Under the pieces are notes generated by a model. The model was not told the origin of the DNA. It searched no databases and worked only from the letters and a program-made list of their open reading frames with translations. Positions 48,970 to 62,077 of a stretch of DNA of 64,000 nt are shown here, piece by piece. The stretch is from Pampus argenteus (taxonomy: Eukaryota > Chordata > Actinopteri > Scombriformes > Stromateidae), in assembly GCA_036937835.1 (NCBI GenBank), contig CM072878.1, positions 2,900,001-2,964,000 of the forward strand, in the 5' to 3' direction. A program made the position numbers and the translations under genes. Within the stretch, counting starts at the first letter, position 1, and each line of letters begins with the position of its first letter.

Positions 48970-51900
48970 TTACTTGTTCTTGCCCGACACCATTACACCA
49001 AATTCCTGGATGGAAATTTCTTTGTTTAGGTATTGCTGAAGCTGGTTATTTGTGATGTGCCCAAGATGCAACGCATCATCGATGGAAAACTTTTTCCCTG
49101 ATTTCCTGTCATGAAGAACTGAAGATTCTCCACTGGGGCCCTTGATTGTTATCTCCTCCCAATCACACTCCTGGCTCTGCAGGTTGACAAACATCTTCCA
49201 GTCAATCAGCCCCAGCTTGTAGGCCTCCTCTGGTCGCATCTCTTTGCCAGTTTCTGGGTCAATGACAACAATAGACCTACGGAGATGGCTCTCTCTCTGT
49301 TCCCTCTTCATTCTCACTGAACTCAGGTTCTTTTGAAGCCTCTGTATCTCCTCATCCTTCTGAGCGGTTATGCTTCTGAGCTCTGTTAGTTCCTTCTGTA
49401 GTGAGTCAAGTCTCAACTCCATGTTCTTTCCACCATCCTTTGGTGCGGACTCAGTGATGAGGCGAGTCTCTTTGCTGGTGATCTCAATCTCGGACCGAAG
49501 CTTGCGGATCTCATTCTGCAACCTTTGGTTTTCTAGCTGAACGCGGCTGCTTTCATCGCGGATGTAGTCCAGTTCCTTAGAAGACTTGATGTTAGAGAAT
49601 TCCATATCAGAAAGCGTAGAAGTGAGGGTGGACAACTCCTGGTCAAGTTCTCGTCTCTTCATTTTCTCCTCTTCCAGAGTCCTCCTTAAATTCTCAATCT
49701 CAATCTCATCCTCCGGGTCCCTCTCAACTTGGACTTTTTCCGTGCGAACAACTCTTTCTTTCACATCCATCTTCTCTAGTGTGAGCTGCTGCTGCACAAG
49801 GGCGTTCAGCTCTTTCTCCAACAGGGTGCGTTTGTGCTTCTCTTCATCCAGCTGCAGTCTGAGGATGGAGTGTTCCTTCTCCTGTTGGGGATCCTGCTGC
49901 AGGACCACCTTCTGTTTGACTGTTACCTTCTCACGGTTCTCCTTGTCCTGGATCTCTAGCTCATTAAGTCTGACCCGGAGCCTTTGGATCTCCAACTCAG
50001 CATCGCGTCTTGCCCTGCGCTCGCGCTCCAGTTCCTCCAGCTGTAGATCCAGATCAGCCTTCTGTCTCTGCAGTTGGCAGAGCTCTGTTTTCAGGCTCTC
50101 CTTTTGTTTCTGCTCACTACTGATGTTTTGTGAGAAGGTGTTACATTCTGATCTGAGGATAGCATCCTCTTCCATTTTGACCACTTCTTGCTGAACAATC
50201 TTCTCGCGAACCTGGGACAGATCTATCTTTCTTAGTTTGATCTTCTCTTCTTGGGCTGACCGATCTCCTTCAAGGTCAAGGCGTTTCTTCTGTTCATCAG
50301 CCAGTTTTCTTTTGAGAGTCTCAATCTCCTCTTTGGTCTTAGGATCTTCTCTGTACTGCAGCACTTCATTTACCACCTCTTTGGTCTGCACCTGGGGTTT
50401 GGTGTCTTTCCATCTTTGAATTTCATCACGAAGTTGGCGGATTTCCATCTCAGATTTCTCAGTCTGGTGGGTTTTATCTACAATTTCATTGCGAAGTCTC
50501 TCCAGCTCTCTTTCAGTTTGTGGATCTGTCTTGTATTTGATGACTTCTTTGATTATTTCTTTGACCTCCACTTGAGGTCCTCTGTTCCTTAGCATGGTCA
50601 GCTCATCCTGCAGGGATCTCAGCTGGAGCTCTGCATCTTTATAGCGCCTCTGCTGCTCTACATGTTCAAGTCGCAGATTGGCTACCTCATTCTCAGCCTT
50701 GGGGTCAGGGCGGACAATTTCCCGCACCTTCTCCTGAATAATAACCTTGGACTTCTCCTCCTCTAGGCTTGTAATTTTCCTCTGGAGGTCAGCCTTTTCT
50801 CGCTGCGATGATCTTCGTTTGGCCTTCTCATCTTCGTACTGCCTCCTGAGGTTGTCTACCTCTCTTTCAAAAGCAACATCTTTCTCTACTTTCAGCACCT
50901 CCTTGATGGAAATTTTCTCCTCTGCCATTGCTTTCTCCTTCTCTAGCCTTCGGAGCTTCTCTTGAAGGAATTGCAGTTCATCCTCCAGTTGCTTCCTGCC
51001 ATCCATTTCCTTCTGCTTCCTGTCAAGGAGCACCCGATACTCTGTTTGAAGTTGGGGGTCATTTTGGACTTTGATCACCTCTTCTTCAGTGATTACCTCC
51101 TGCTCCTTGCTCTTCTCCTCAGCCAGGATTGTCATCTGCTTTTGTATTTCAATCAGCTCGTTGTCTTTCATCAACTTCTGCCTTCTTAGTTCATCCAGGT
51201 CCTCACGAAGCTTGCGCACCTCCTCCTCCTGACCACGGTCTCTTTCTATACGTAAGACTTCCTTCACTGTGTATTGCTGTGCCCCTTCTTTAACCTCTGT
51301 CTCAAGGCCACGCAGCTTCAACTTTAGTATCTCAAGGTCGTTCTCCAGGACATGGGTAGTACGGCGCTCCTCTGAAAGTTTCTGCTGGACCTTGTGGACT
51401 TCTTCATCCAGCTGGGGATCAGGAACCTTTTTGATCAGCTCCTTCTTAACAATTGTATCTTGGGGCTTCTGTCCTTCAAGGACATAGATGTCAGTCTGAA
51501 TAGTCTCAATGTCCTTCTCTAGCTGCTCCCTCCTCTGAATCTCATCTTCCAGCTGCTTCTTGATTCTCCAAGGCTCTTCTCCCGGGGGAGCAGCATTGAC
51601 AGACTGGACATTAGTAGCCTGGATCATAGGGATCTCAGGTTGCTAAAGAGGAAAAAATATTATTAATTATTATTATTATTATTATTGTGTGATTTCTACA
51701 GTTAATATTGTTGTTATTATCATTATGTGACAATATTTTACCTGGTTAAGAAGGCTTTGGGTGAACTCAAGATTCTGCAGCTTTTGCTTGTTCACAGCAT
51801 TCACCTCGGTAAACCTAGCCTCGATAGCAGCTTCCTGTAAACATTGAAAATTAACTTGCTAAATTAACCCTGATGATGTTATTGATGATCCAGATTATCT

Positions 51901-54900
51901 TATTTTTTAACAGAAAGGCTGTGTTACACTGGGAGTATGGAGTTAAAAGATGCACATTTGGAGCATGCAGAAAGAAGTTGGGGAGAGGTTGAATATCTTT
52001 GCTGTCTACTTTTAAATACTATGCATCATGAAAGCTTGGTTGTTGTGCCTTACCTCTGCCTTGACTGTCAGTGCAGGAGATTCCAGTCTGCTCCTCTTGT
52101 ATGTCTGAGGTACAAGTCCATCCTCAAGGTCAAGGATAGATTTGAACTTCTCAGTTTCAGTCTCGTAGTCCTATAAAGAAGAATCATTAAGCCAAAAACC
52201 AAACCATTATCTTTTTGTATTTCAGTGAATCATAACTAAACCTCAATGCTGAATATCTTACTTTGATAGCTTGTTGGTAAAGCTGGGCATTTTTGGAGAC
52301 ATTGTTGAGGTCTGACTCCTTTCTTGCAATATCAGAGAGCAAGTTCTGTGGACAATAGAGAGGTTTTTATGAGACTTGTGCCTTTCTCTACAGAGCCACT
52401 TACAGTACACTCATGTTCATCACTCTCACCTTCTGGTTCTTCAGCTTGGTCTCCACTTGTCTGATGTCATCAGTTTCACGGGGTTCGTAGTTTGGAATAC
52501 GAGACAGCCAGCTGTTCAGATTGTCATAATCATTGCGATAATTGTTGTATGACATCTTGGCTCTCTGCAAGCTTTGTGACCTGCAATACAGAGCAAAATA
52601 GATCATTATGTAGAGCTAGTGTGTAGGGCAAAATGGTGTGATATTCAGCATTTAGTTACTTCCCCTCCTTGTCCTGGGCATCTTACCTGGTGTCTATCTG
52701 CCTGTTGAGGTTGTTGAAGCGTTTGTTCAGCTTCTGGACATCAGCTTCCTGTCTCTCAATGTCTGGACAGTGCTCTTGGAATTTTGTAGCCATGTTGTCA
52801 CAGCTGCTTTTGGCCAAGTGCAGGTTGTGCTCTGTCTCAGCAATCATTGACCTCTTGGACCTCAGGTCTGATGCAATATCCTGTCAGGGTAGCAAGTGAG
52901 ATGAATGAAAATACATACGTTCTATACATATGTTCTTCAGTAAGGAACAATACAGAAATATCAACAGTCTTTCCTTCACCAACATTTGTGCAATAATTCT
53001 ACTTATCTAATATTGTACATTTGGTGATATACAGTATTCTTTTACTTGTTTACGTATGTAAGGGACATGGCCAGATTAGGGCCATGTCTTTTGGGGGGGT
53101 CCTAGGGCAAAAACTTGTTTTTGGACCCTGCTTCTCGCTTGTCCTCTAGGTTTTCTTTGTGTAAATGAAGGCTTGTCAATTTGACTGAGCACTAATCAAG
53201 TTGCCACTGATTTGAATAACTGTATTCTCCTAACTGTATTTTAAGAGTGTCAGGGCCACAGGATCAAGTGATGATGCAGGAATCACTTTAGTTCATATTA
53301 TATACCGTATTTTCCGGACTATAAGCCGCTACTTTGTTCCCATACTTTGAACCATGCAGCTTATACAGAGGTGCAGCTTTTCTATAAATTTTTCTTCAGC
53401 CCACAGGGGGTATATAATATTATTACACCCTCACCCCCTCAAAATGGAAAACCCACGAAGAAATTCCTATGATGCAGCTTTTAAGTTGAATACCATCGAT
53501 CTGGTTATCCATGAAGGAAACAGAGCGGCTGCATGTCAGCTTGCCGTTAATGAATCTATGGTGAGACGGTATGTGATGAAGATTATCTGAGGCTGTTCAA
53601 CTCCGACACTGAAGAGGACGACTTCAGTGTCTTCAGTGCGCAGAAGAAATGAAGTGACAGTGGTTTGGTGTTCATTAGTTTTAAAAGCTCAGGAGGAAGA
53701 TAAATAGTGACTTGTGGCTTCAGTGCATGGGAGAATGAAGCGACTTTAATAGTTTTAGTAGAAGTTGCAGTTGCGCTTTAACAGTGTGCAGGAGGAAAAG
53801 GTGACAGTGATTTGGTGTTTAATGGTTTCAGTACGCAGGAGGAATAAAAATAAAGTAACTTAGTTTTAGTGCACAAGAGGAAGATAAATAAAACCATCAA
53901 TGACTTTTATCAGCACTTTTATTGCTGCGTTTATTGCTACTTTTATTGTGGCACAATCAGTTCAGGTATATGAATAAACACTTATCTTTCTGTCTAAATA
54001 ATTTATTTCTCAGCCTGGAAATTGGCATCTTATAATCCGGTGCGGCTTATATGTGACAAAATATATATTTTTCATTAAAATTTTAGTGGGTGCCGCTTAT
54101 ATTTAGGTGCGCTCTATAGTCCGGAAAATACGGTAATTTGTACTGCAAGTTCCTGTAAAGTAAATGCAATTTGTCTATTTATGTATAACTGACATCCAGT
54201 GCATGTAGTGCTTTGGGGCCACAAGCAGCTTTACCTGCTTGATAATTCAGCCAAGCACAATGGGAATGTGTAGTATACAGATTTTGTTAACTAGGAGGAT
54301 CAGGTTGTAGTGTGGCCACTTACCAGGGACATATTTAAATATTGTTTACTCATATTCTGGGATAATACAAACTTGAAGCAGAAACATCATGGTGGCACTA
54401 TCTTGGTAAACCTCAGAGTAAATGTTACTGCTTCAATAAGAAGGGACAGCTGTAGTCTAGCAGCTGAAACCAGCAGCTGCCCAGCTTTGACGCTTAATGT
54501 ATAGCACTGCTGTTGGAGAGCCGTGTCTCTGAAAGTAATAAATACCCTCCAGTATTTACCAAATTGCCAGTCTAGTTGTATATTACTTTAGCATTATTAT
54601 CTTATTAACTAGTTATAATTTAACTGTTGAAAATAGCAATGTAATTATTTTGTGTTTTTAGACATAATATGGTACCCTGTTAGGTTCTCTCGTATTGTTT
54701 GTATGCATTGTGTGTTTTCTTAATGACAAACATACATGTTGAATGCTTTTCTTTTATGTAAAATATTTGCTAAGTTGATTTATGGAAAATTCCCTTAAGA
54801 TTAAGATTTAAATCTCATATTTATTAAGAAAGACATATTATTCTTACTGCAAGCTCCTGCTGTGTCTTCTCCAGTGAGGAGATGTCAGCTGGAGCAACTT

Positions 54901-57900
54901 CTTCCCTGGCCAGCTTGTTCTCGTAGGTGGACATTAAAGTCTTTCCATTTTGAAGGGAGGTCTCCAGCTGGTTGCAATTCTTCAGTCTAAAACATTTAGG
55001 TTTAAAGGTTAGGTAAGTAGAAGTGTGAGTCATGAATTGAACCCATCTCAAGCTGATTCAAGGACAATCCAGAAACAAAACAACTCCTACAACAATCACG
55101 AGATACTGAGATAAGTCCCATACTTCTCCTGAGAACCCTGAAGTAGCTGCTCGACCTTGGTGTACTTCTTGTTGGCTTCGTCCACCTTGTTGTGAAGCTG
55201 AGGAGCACTAGTACACGTCGGGTTTGAGACCAAGAAGCTCTTTGCTTCCTCCACTTTAGAGGTCTTCTCCGGTTCGATTTTAGTGATGGCAGCAGCAATG
55301 TCCTGGGGGAAGATGTCTGGGTTGGTAAGTTGTAAAATTAGCATTTCAACTAAATTGAGTGACGTGAAGTCTTTACCTTCATGTCCTGCAGCCGGTCAGT
55401 GCTGTCCTGCAGTGGCCTGTTTGCCTCCAGCGGCGGGCGGATTCCAGCATGAATTGCCTTCTCCTGTTTGTCGAGGTCCCTGTTGACCTTATCCAGACCA
55501 GCCATCAGCTGGCGGCACTGCTGTTCCTGCTTGTCTGAGGTCACACACACACACACAATATAATACAATACACACACAACATAATGAGCTTTTATTCTCT
55601 TTACCATCAGTGGCACAGAGTTATAGCTGCATCTGTTGTATTAGCCTCCATATCTGTATTGTTATACAGCCCCAGGTTTGCTGTAGGTATGTGGTAATTC
55701 GATTAATAAAATCATGTTAGTGTTTTTTTTTTTGTTTTAGTTCCTAAAAACTGAAATATAAACAGACATATAAATATAAACAGAATTTGATGCGTACCTG
55801 TATCCGTGCCATCACCGCTGGTCTTCTTCAGCTTATCAAAGTGTTTCACCAGAGTTGACCTGCTGCTTGCCATCTTCTGCTTAACAGCTTTTTGCTGGCT
55901 GGCCAGGCTGCAAGCACACAACATGAAAAAAATAAATAAAATAAAAGTTGTTCTGTCTTTTAATGAATGATTTTAGGAAATCATATGTTTCTATTCACAT
56001 ATGTTCATGTGGGACAAAAGTACACACTTACTTGTCAGAGATGGCCACAGCCTCGGGGTCGGTGGGGGGGATCATGAAACAGACGGCTGGAGCATTGAGC
56101 TTATGTCCAGCTGTGTCCTTCACGTCCCACTTGGTCCCATTATTCCGGAGCAGAGTGTATCTCTCGCCCCGCAAAATCGGCCCCTGCACATGTTCAACAA
56201 TTACAATTTCATTTTACGGGTCACCAATATAGTTTAATATAAAACAGCCTCACAAACCATACTTGGATACTTTCTGTTAAGAAAGAATACAGCTTTTAAA
56301 ATCGACCAAATCAATAAATAATATTAGAGCCTTTCATTTAATAAGGAGTGAGTTTGTTGTTCCTGATAAGTAGATTTATTCTTCTACTTTTCTATTTTAT
56401 AAGAGATATCCATAACACACTGGAAATAGCTCCAAAAAACAGATGAACACTAGTATGGAATCTAGACTATGACATCTTAATAATTATAGACATTTACAAT
56501 GTAATTATAATCAATATATATTTAAAATAACTTGATTTGATTTGAAATCCATATATAATATAAAATATAATCCATATTAAATACATTCTGCAATTTGGTT
56601 CCTTTCCATAAAATTTATCCTTTAGAGCAAAGTCAGGAAATAGAATCATTAATTGCCAAATTTAATTGTCTTTTTAAATATGTATCTACATTCACAATTC
56701 ATCATTGAATCAATTTATTTTCCTGGAATTGACCACTTTATTACATTTGTGGTTTTTATCTTTGTCTTTATATTTGGTCCTAAAGGAACAATAATGCATT
56801 TTCTCTTTTTTCTGTATTTTTTTTTCAGTTGAAACAACAATCTGAACTTTAAATTTAAAATCATAATCATTCAGTTGGCACACTGTTAAGTTTTTGTAGT
56901 TTTTTTTCTGCATTTTTTGTTTTGATGATGGGTCACAAGGAATAGAGTAAAGAAAGGAAGAACCTGGTTTGCCTGTAACTGTACTGCTTATGAATTTTGT
57001 GATGCACATTATAACACAGAACAATGAAAACATGCAATCACTCTTCACCAAGCTTTATTCAAAGTGCACACCTCTTCAAATCCTGTGTTCTGATCTCTGG
57101 GGTTTAAATTAGATATTGAGTTTCAGTCTGGGCTTCCTTTTAAAGGGATTTGAATACATTTCACCACAAAGCTGAAGTTACAGTCTTAGTGTTTTGGTAA
57201 AACAAAGCAAAGAGAGACTGCATAGTCACACACCCTAATAGCTGAGAACGTCCTGGGATTACAGCTCTGACAGTCAGTGACAGAGGAAACAATAACATAA
57301 AATAAACATAAGATGAGCTGTCTTGAGTGTAAATGAGGTCACAGCAGCACAAAAATTAGATTATAAAGATGAAATGAGACATTTTCCAAAGGGGAATTCA
57401 AAAGAAGGGATACAATTTATGCTACCAAGAAAATAGACTAATCCGGACAAGAAATGGTGCTCAAGGACTGGAGACAGTACAAATGAAAATGTGAAAATTA
57501 AGAGTAGAGAAATGTTTCCATCTGATTACTGCATTCATTGGATTTGAAGTATTTTAGTCAAGTCTGTGAACTGTATCATTAACTACTTACCTATTTAACC
57601 CATATGATTTAGGTTAAAATACATTTTTCAATTCAAAAACAGGTAATGGTATTAGTATTAGCTTTCAAAAATGCGGTACATACCTCATCTGTGTCAAACT
57701 CGCACAGAGCCTCAATAGGCAGCAGCTTCTGTGGGGTTTCCCGGCGATACTTTAGAGGCAAAACTTGCAGGCTGCGCTTCTGAAGAGCCCTGACCCGCTC
57801 ATCAAAGTGGTCCAAGGCTTTAGACTGGTCCTACACACACAAAGTATATTTTCAAGAACTGCACAGGGAGTGAATGGTTCTGTCACATGGAGATGAATCA

Positions 57901-60900
57901 GTGTTAAAGAAATGCTCACATCCAGCTCTCTGATCAGACCCTCCATCTGGTACACATCTTTGAACTCTGGGTTGTACTTCTGGATGACCTCTGTATCCAG
58001 CCGCTTCAGCAGCTCCTGAGTGTCACGTGCCTCCTTGTTGTACTAGACACACACACACATATAGACACTTTAGAGCTTTACCTGTTTAAATGTGTTTGTG
58101 TTTGTTTGAACATCCAGCGTAACTTCCTGTCAGTGTCTGTATCTGACCTTGTTGTACTCCTCCATGTATTTCAGGTGGTTTTCCTCACAGATGAGCAGGT
58201 TCAGGTACTCCTTCCAGTCAGCGTGCACTGCTTCCATATGAGCCTGACAAAAAGTAAATTGTTTGTGGGGATTTGATTAACTTATTAATTTCAGTAATTT
58301 TCCATAAACATCCGTCTAACATGATGCAAGGGGAAAAAAGACAAGAGCCTAGAATGGATCCCTGGGGAACCCCACAGGAAGTGCTTCCCATCAATAACTC
58401 AGACAACTCGACTGAACTATGTGTTGGAGGCTATTCACTAAACAAATTTTCATTGCAAGCTGCGAGTGAGGAGGTGGAATTCAATTAAAAACAAAAGTAA
58501 TGTTATCCATTAAACATTGATCTGAATAGAGAAGACGTGTGAGATTTTACCTCAATAACGTTCTTCCCTGGATGCTCAGAGGAAATCAGCTTCTCTCCTT
58601 CATCATTGAGCTTGGTGATGGTGGCCTCCTTGGACTCCAGACATTTACTGATGAAGTTCTGTTGAGGCAAAACAGCCATCCTGAGTAAACTGATGCATAA
58701 ATAATTATTCATTGATAAGTGTTCATCTTGCCGCTTGTTTTAATGTGGTGTGTGTGTGTCTCCGTCAGCTACCTCATACTGCCTCTGACGTGCAGGGTAG
58801 TCCAGATTGGTGTCACTCCAGTCGTAGTTGATCCTTTCATCAGCCTGCTGGTCCATCCAGTACAGCTCATTGGTGCATTGCTGCATGTAGTCACGCAGGC
58901 TCACCAGGTGGCGCTGACGAGCACTGGAGTTGGCCTAGTCGAGAAGGAGATTTTTAAACATGATGAAATTAGTTTACTTATTTTCAGGGAATGAATAAAT
59001 TAAAATAAATTGAGTGGTTAATTATATTTTATATTTATTATTTACATATCTCAAAAGTATAAAATGGTGCTGAAAGATTATGCCAGTAAAATGACTAATG
59101 TCAAAGTAAAGATTACAAATTTTAAATGAACTTTACAGTTCGTTAATTAACATTTGGTGCTCATGTGAGTATATCAGCACCACGAAGGTGTGTGTGGGAT
59201 TGAGTCAAATAAAACTTCAGTGGTAATGAAGGAACATGTCACAGTGGCTCATTGATGTGTTTTTTAAAAAGTTTTTAGATGACAGTAAAGCTCTACGGTA
59301 CAGAGGAATGAGACATGTCAGTCTCTGATACACACAACACTTGTAGAACAGTTCATTGTTACTTTGGCACATGAGACTTGACAGTGAGGAAAGTATTGTG
59401 TAGTTTTAGGTAAGTATTACATTGCCAGCCTTCATACATAATTCAGGTTCGTTTCAGTTGAAAAAACCTTCCCTGACACTGGCAGGTGAAGACACGTCAG
59501 GTTCATTATAAGAGAACTTTGCAGTAAAGTGTTTGTTTGTGCAGTACTGAAGACACCAAAAAATAGCCAAAGGGCTAAAAGCAGCCTTGTGATGAGGGTG
59601 GAACAGGTCTACAGCCCACAGTCACAGGTTATGCTGATTAGAATGAAACACAGCAAGCACATGGAAAAATATAGTCTATAAACACACAGGGTACACACCT
59701 GAAGGCTGAGTGAGAGACACAGAGAGAGAAAGACAGAGAGAGATAGAGACACAGCCTACTGTCTTTTGCAATAAGTAATATGTGTGTGTGTGTGTGTGTG
59801 TGTTACCAGCAGTTTGTTGTACTTCATCTGGAGGCCATTGACATACTCCTGAAGACACAGAGACAACAGAGACAGTGAGAAGAGGACAGGATTATTGAAT
59901 ATGACACACTCATGTTGAGTAAAACTGTGCGCATTTCATCATAACAGACTTGTGCAAATCATTTTCAATACAAACAATAATTAGAAAATGAAACAGGTTC
60001 AGAACATTACGATCTGTTTGTTTTACTCATGTGTTGCTAATGCTATTTATCTAGCTGTACGGGGGTGAGTGATTTTTGTGTACTTAATCAAAACATATAA
60101 TAATCAATTCAACAAATAAGTTCAAATGAACCAGCACATTTGATGGTTCATTTAATGCAGCCACATTCTTCTTGTACAGTACCGTGTCTCCACTGGAGGA
60201 GATGTGAGGAGCCAGTGCCTCCACCTCGCTGTGGAAGATGTTGTGCTCCTCCACCTCACTCTCTACAGTCGGCAAGTCCTGGCCAAAGCCCTTATTCTTC
60301 AGGTTGTCCTGAACAAGAGACAAAACAAGACACTTGAGTCCATATGTTAAACTGCAGAGTTGGTGATAATTCTTTGTTTCATGACTTCCAGTCTTTTGAT
60401 TTTGATTTCCAAACAAAAAAAAAAACTGACTCTGTGGACACACTGTGGATTTTGGCCTCCATCACTTACATAGAAAGCACATTTGACTGTTGTTTTAAGA
60501 TACACACAACAAACAAAAAATTGTGAACCTGTCCTTTAAACAGAACTATGGGTGTACAGATGACTGACTGGTATCAGGTCCATGATGGCACCCTGGGTGA
60601 GTGGAAAGATATGCTTCCTACCAGTTTCTCATCCATCATGTTTCCCCAGTTGATGCTGGGCATCCCCTCTGTGCGGATCAGATGGTAGATACGGTCATGG
60701 TCCTCTCTCAACTTCATCACTCTCTCACGCAGCTGCCTCATGCTGAACACACACACACACACACAAAACACAAAACACAGAATGTATCTTTGTAACAAAA
60801 TGTTTTCCTGACATCGTATTTTGATCTGTGAGTTCTTTTAACCACAATGACATAATGGCAATATCCAATAATAACACACAATATGGAACAATGGCTATTC

Positions 60901-61152
60901 CCTGAGTGGAAATGACCTGTATGACTAGTGACTTAAATGGAAGATTCAGCATTTCCACTAATCAGTACAACATGTCAATCACACTCTTTCCAACTGCATC
61001 GTGTTTTTCTCTGATATGTTGCTTTAAAACTGCTATGTTTAAGTCAACTTTACTTCATGTGTCACATGTGCTATTGTGAAATATTAAAACTGATACACTC
61101 GTCAATAATGTATCTGTATGCGGGGCAATATGGATGAAAGCTTCTTCAAGGT

Positions 61153-61183
<31 letters not shown>

Positions 61184-62077
61184 TGAGAATAGATAGATGG
61201 CACTATTTTTTTTTTTTTTGTCTTCTTTTGAATTTGTGTGTTATTTGTGCTATAACTGCATAACTCCTGTTTGTGTTGTTTACTCACTCTTGCTCTATCA
61301 TCTCAGCCTGCGGATGCTGGAGGCGCTTGGCGTTGTCAGCGTCCTCATCCAGGCTGATGAGCAGCTCCAGAGAGTTTAAGATTCTCTTGTTGGTGTCATC
61401 CTGGTACAGCGGCTGCTTTCCCTCATTGATCTTACTCACATCCTGCAGCAGAAAAACACAGTGAATATAACAACGGTAACCAGGCGCAGTCAGACAAACA
61501 CTGCTGGCTACTATCTAATGTCTGAGTAAACACAAGCAGCAGCAGATTAAACAGGCTGAGAACCACTGATATGGTGCTTATTTGACTTTTTTATTTCTGA
61601 CAATATTTCACCAATGCTTTAAAGTTCCAATGAGCTATGTCTTTACTGCCTTATCTATATTTAAGGAGATTTAATTACACATCTGTAAATGAAATGGTTC
61701 CAACTTCTCCAATGTGCTGCTTTTCTTCATAATACATGACAGTAAACTGAAAAGCTTTGTGTTTTGGACTGTTGGACAAAACAAGACATTTAAATACATG
61801 TCTTTGAGCTATTTTTTTCTAATAATTCATAAACTAAGTGAATAATTGATAAGTCACTGAAAATAAATCTGCAGATGAATCTATAATGAAAATAACCTTT
61901 AGCTGCAGTATTTAGTCTGTTTCTATTTGGATGCTCCATTGGTGGAGTGTCAGAAACTTTTTTCTAGCAGATTGTACCTTGTTGAGGTTCTGCTCCACGT
62001 CGTAGATGTTCTTCTCCACTTTATCAGCATTCCTCTGCAGCTTCTCGATCAGAGCGCTCAGTTCTGTGGAGGGCGCG
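48970..62077 (-). CDS. ppl: Periplakin, exons 2-22 (N-terminal exon outside window)
   Basis: Twenty-one exons in transcript order: 62077-61978, 61442-61288, 60742-60622, 60308-60183, 59848-59807, 58934-58773, 58658-58551, 58243-58148, 58042-57920, 57830-57684, 56183-56032, 55907-55798, 55534-55377, 55302-55124, 54986-54848, 52880-52687, 52580-52430, 52345-52262, 52170-52054, 51834-51742, 51642-48970. All phases agree; 1742 residues, against 1756 for whole human PPL. The plakin domain has spectrin-repeat helices (EAVHADWKEYLNLLICEENH, NELYWMDQQA) and an SH3 region (PLKYRRETPQK to APAVCFMIPPTDPEA). The last exon (891 codons) holds the heptad coiled-coil rod, with repeats such as VREIVRPDPKAENEVANLRL, then the plakin linker (IVVIDPETGKEMRPEEAYKLGLIDW, SSVLHDRKSGKKFSIDDALH) ending SGKNK. 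No plectin repeats follow, which separates it from envoplakin. Periplakin joins keratin or vimentin filaments to desmosomes and membrane. Exon 1 is beyond the right edge. Confidence 0.96.
52881..54847 (-). other. ppl: ppl intron carrying a pogo-like element
   Basis: 2-kb intron between exons 54986-54848 and 52880-52687. Apart from the element at 53305-54133 I see no structure. Confidence 0.6.
53305..54133. mobile_element. Internally deleted Tc1/pogo-type element
   Basis: Ends CCGTATTTTCCGGACTATAA and TATAGTCCGGAAAATACGG are inverted repeats flanked by TA on both sides (53303-53304, 54134-54135), the target of Tc1/mariner/pogo elements. A + frame from 53442 encodes MENPRRNSYDAAFKL, then EGNRAAACQLAVNESMVRRY. 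That resembles the helix-turn-helix N terminus of pogo/Tigger-related proteins. The frame stops after 49 codons and no DDE domain follows. Confidence 0.75.
56184..57683 (-). other. ppl: ppl intron, nothing recognised
   Basis: AT-rich intron of 1.5 kb between the exons encoding the two halves of the SH3 region. No repeat or coding signature identified. Confidence 0.6.
58047..58059. repeat. (CA)n at ppl splice acceptor
   Basis: On the transcribed strand (GT)n then CTAG directly precedes exon 58042-57920. The same 105-base intron has an AC-rich stretch (complement of 58091-58107) on its 5' side. Confidence 0.9.
58935..59806 (-). other. ppl: ppl intron
   Basis: The intron opens on the transcribed strand as GTAACACACAC, with a (CA)n tract corresponding to (TG)n at 59781-59803 on +. 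Otherwise no recognisable content. Confidence 0.6.
60747..60765. repeat. (CA)n at ppl splice acceptor
   Basis: Reads (GT)n then TTCAG on the transcribed strand, immediately before exon 60742-60622. Confidence 0.9.
61151..61183. repeat. (GT)n-G17 tract in the same ppl intron
   Basis: On the transcribed strand this is a C run followed by (AC)n, about 105-135 bases after the donor at 61287. It is complementary to the (GT)n at the acceptor end. Confidence 0.9.

Noticed and set aside
49586..50194. 202-codon ORF on the + strand
   Set aside because: It is antisense to the periplakin coiled-coil exon; its serine-rich composition is the shadow of Glu/Arg/Leu codons.
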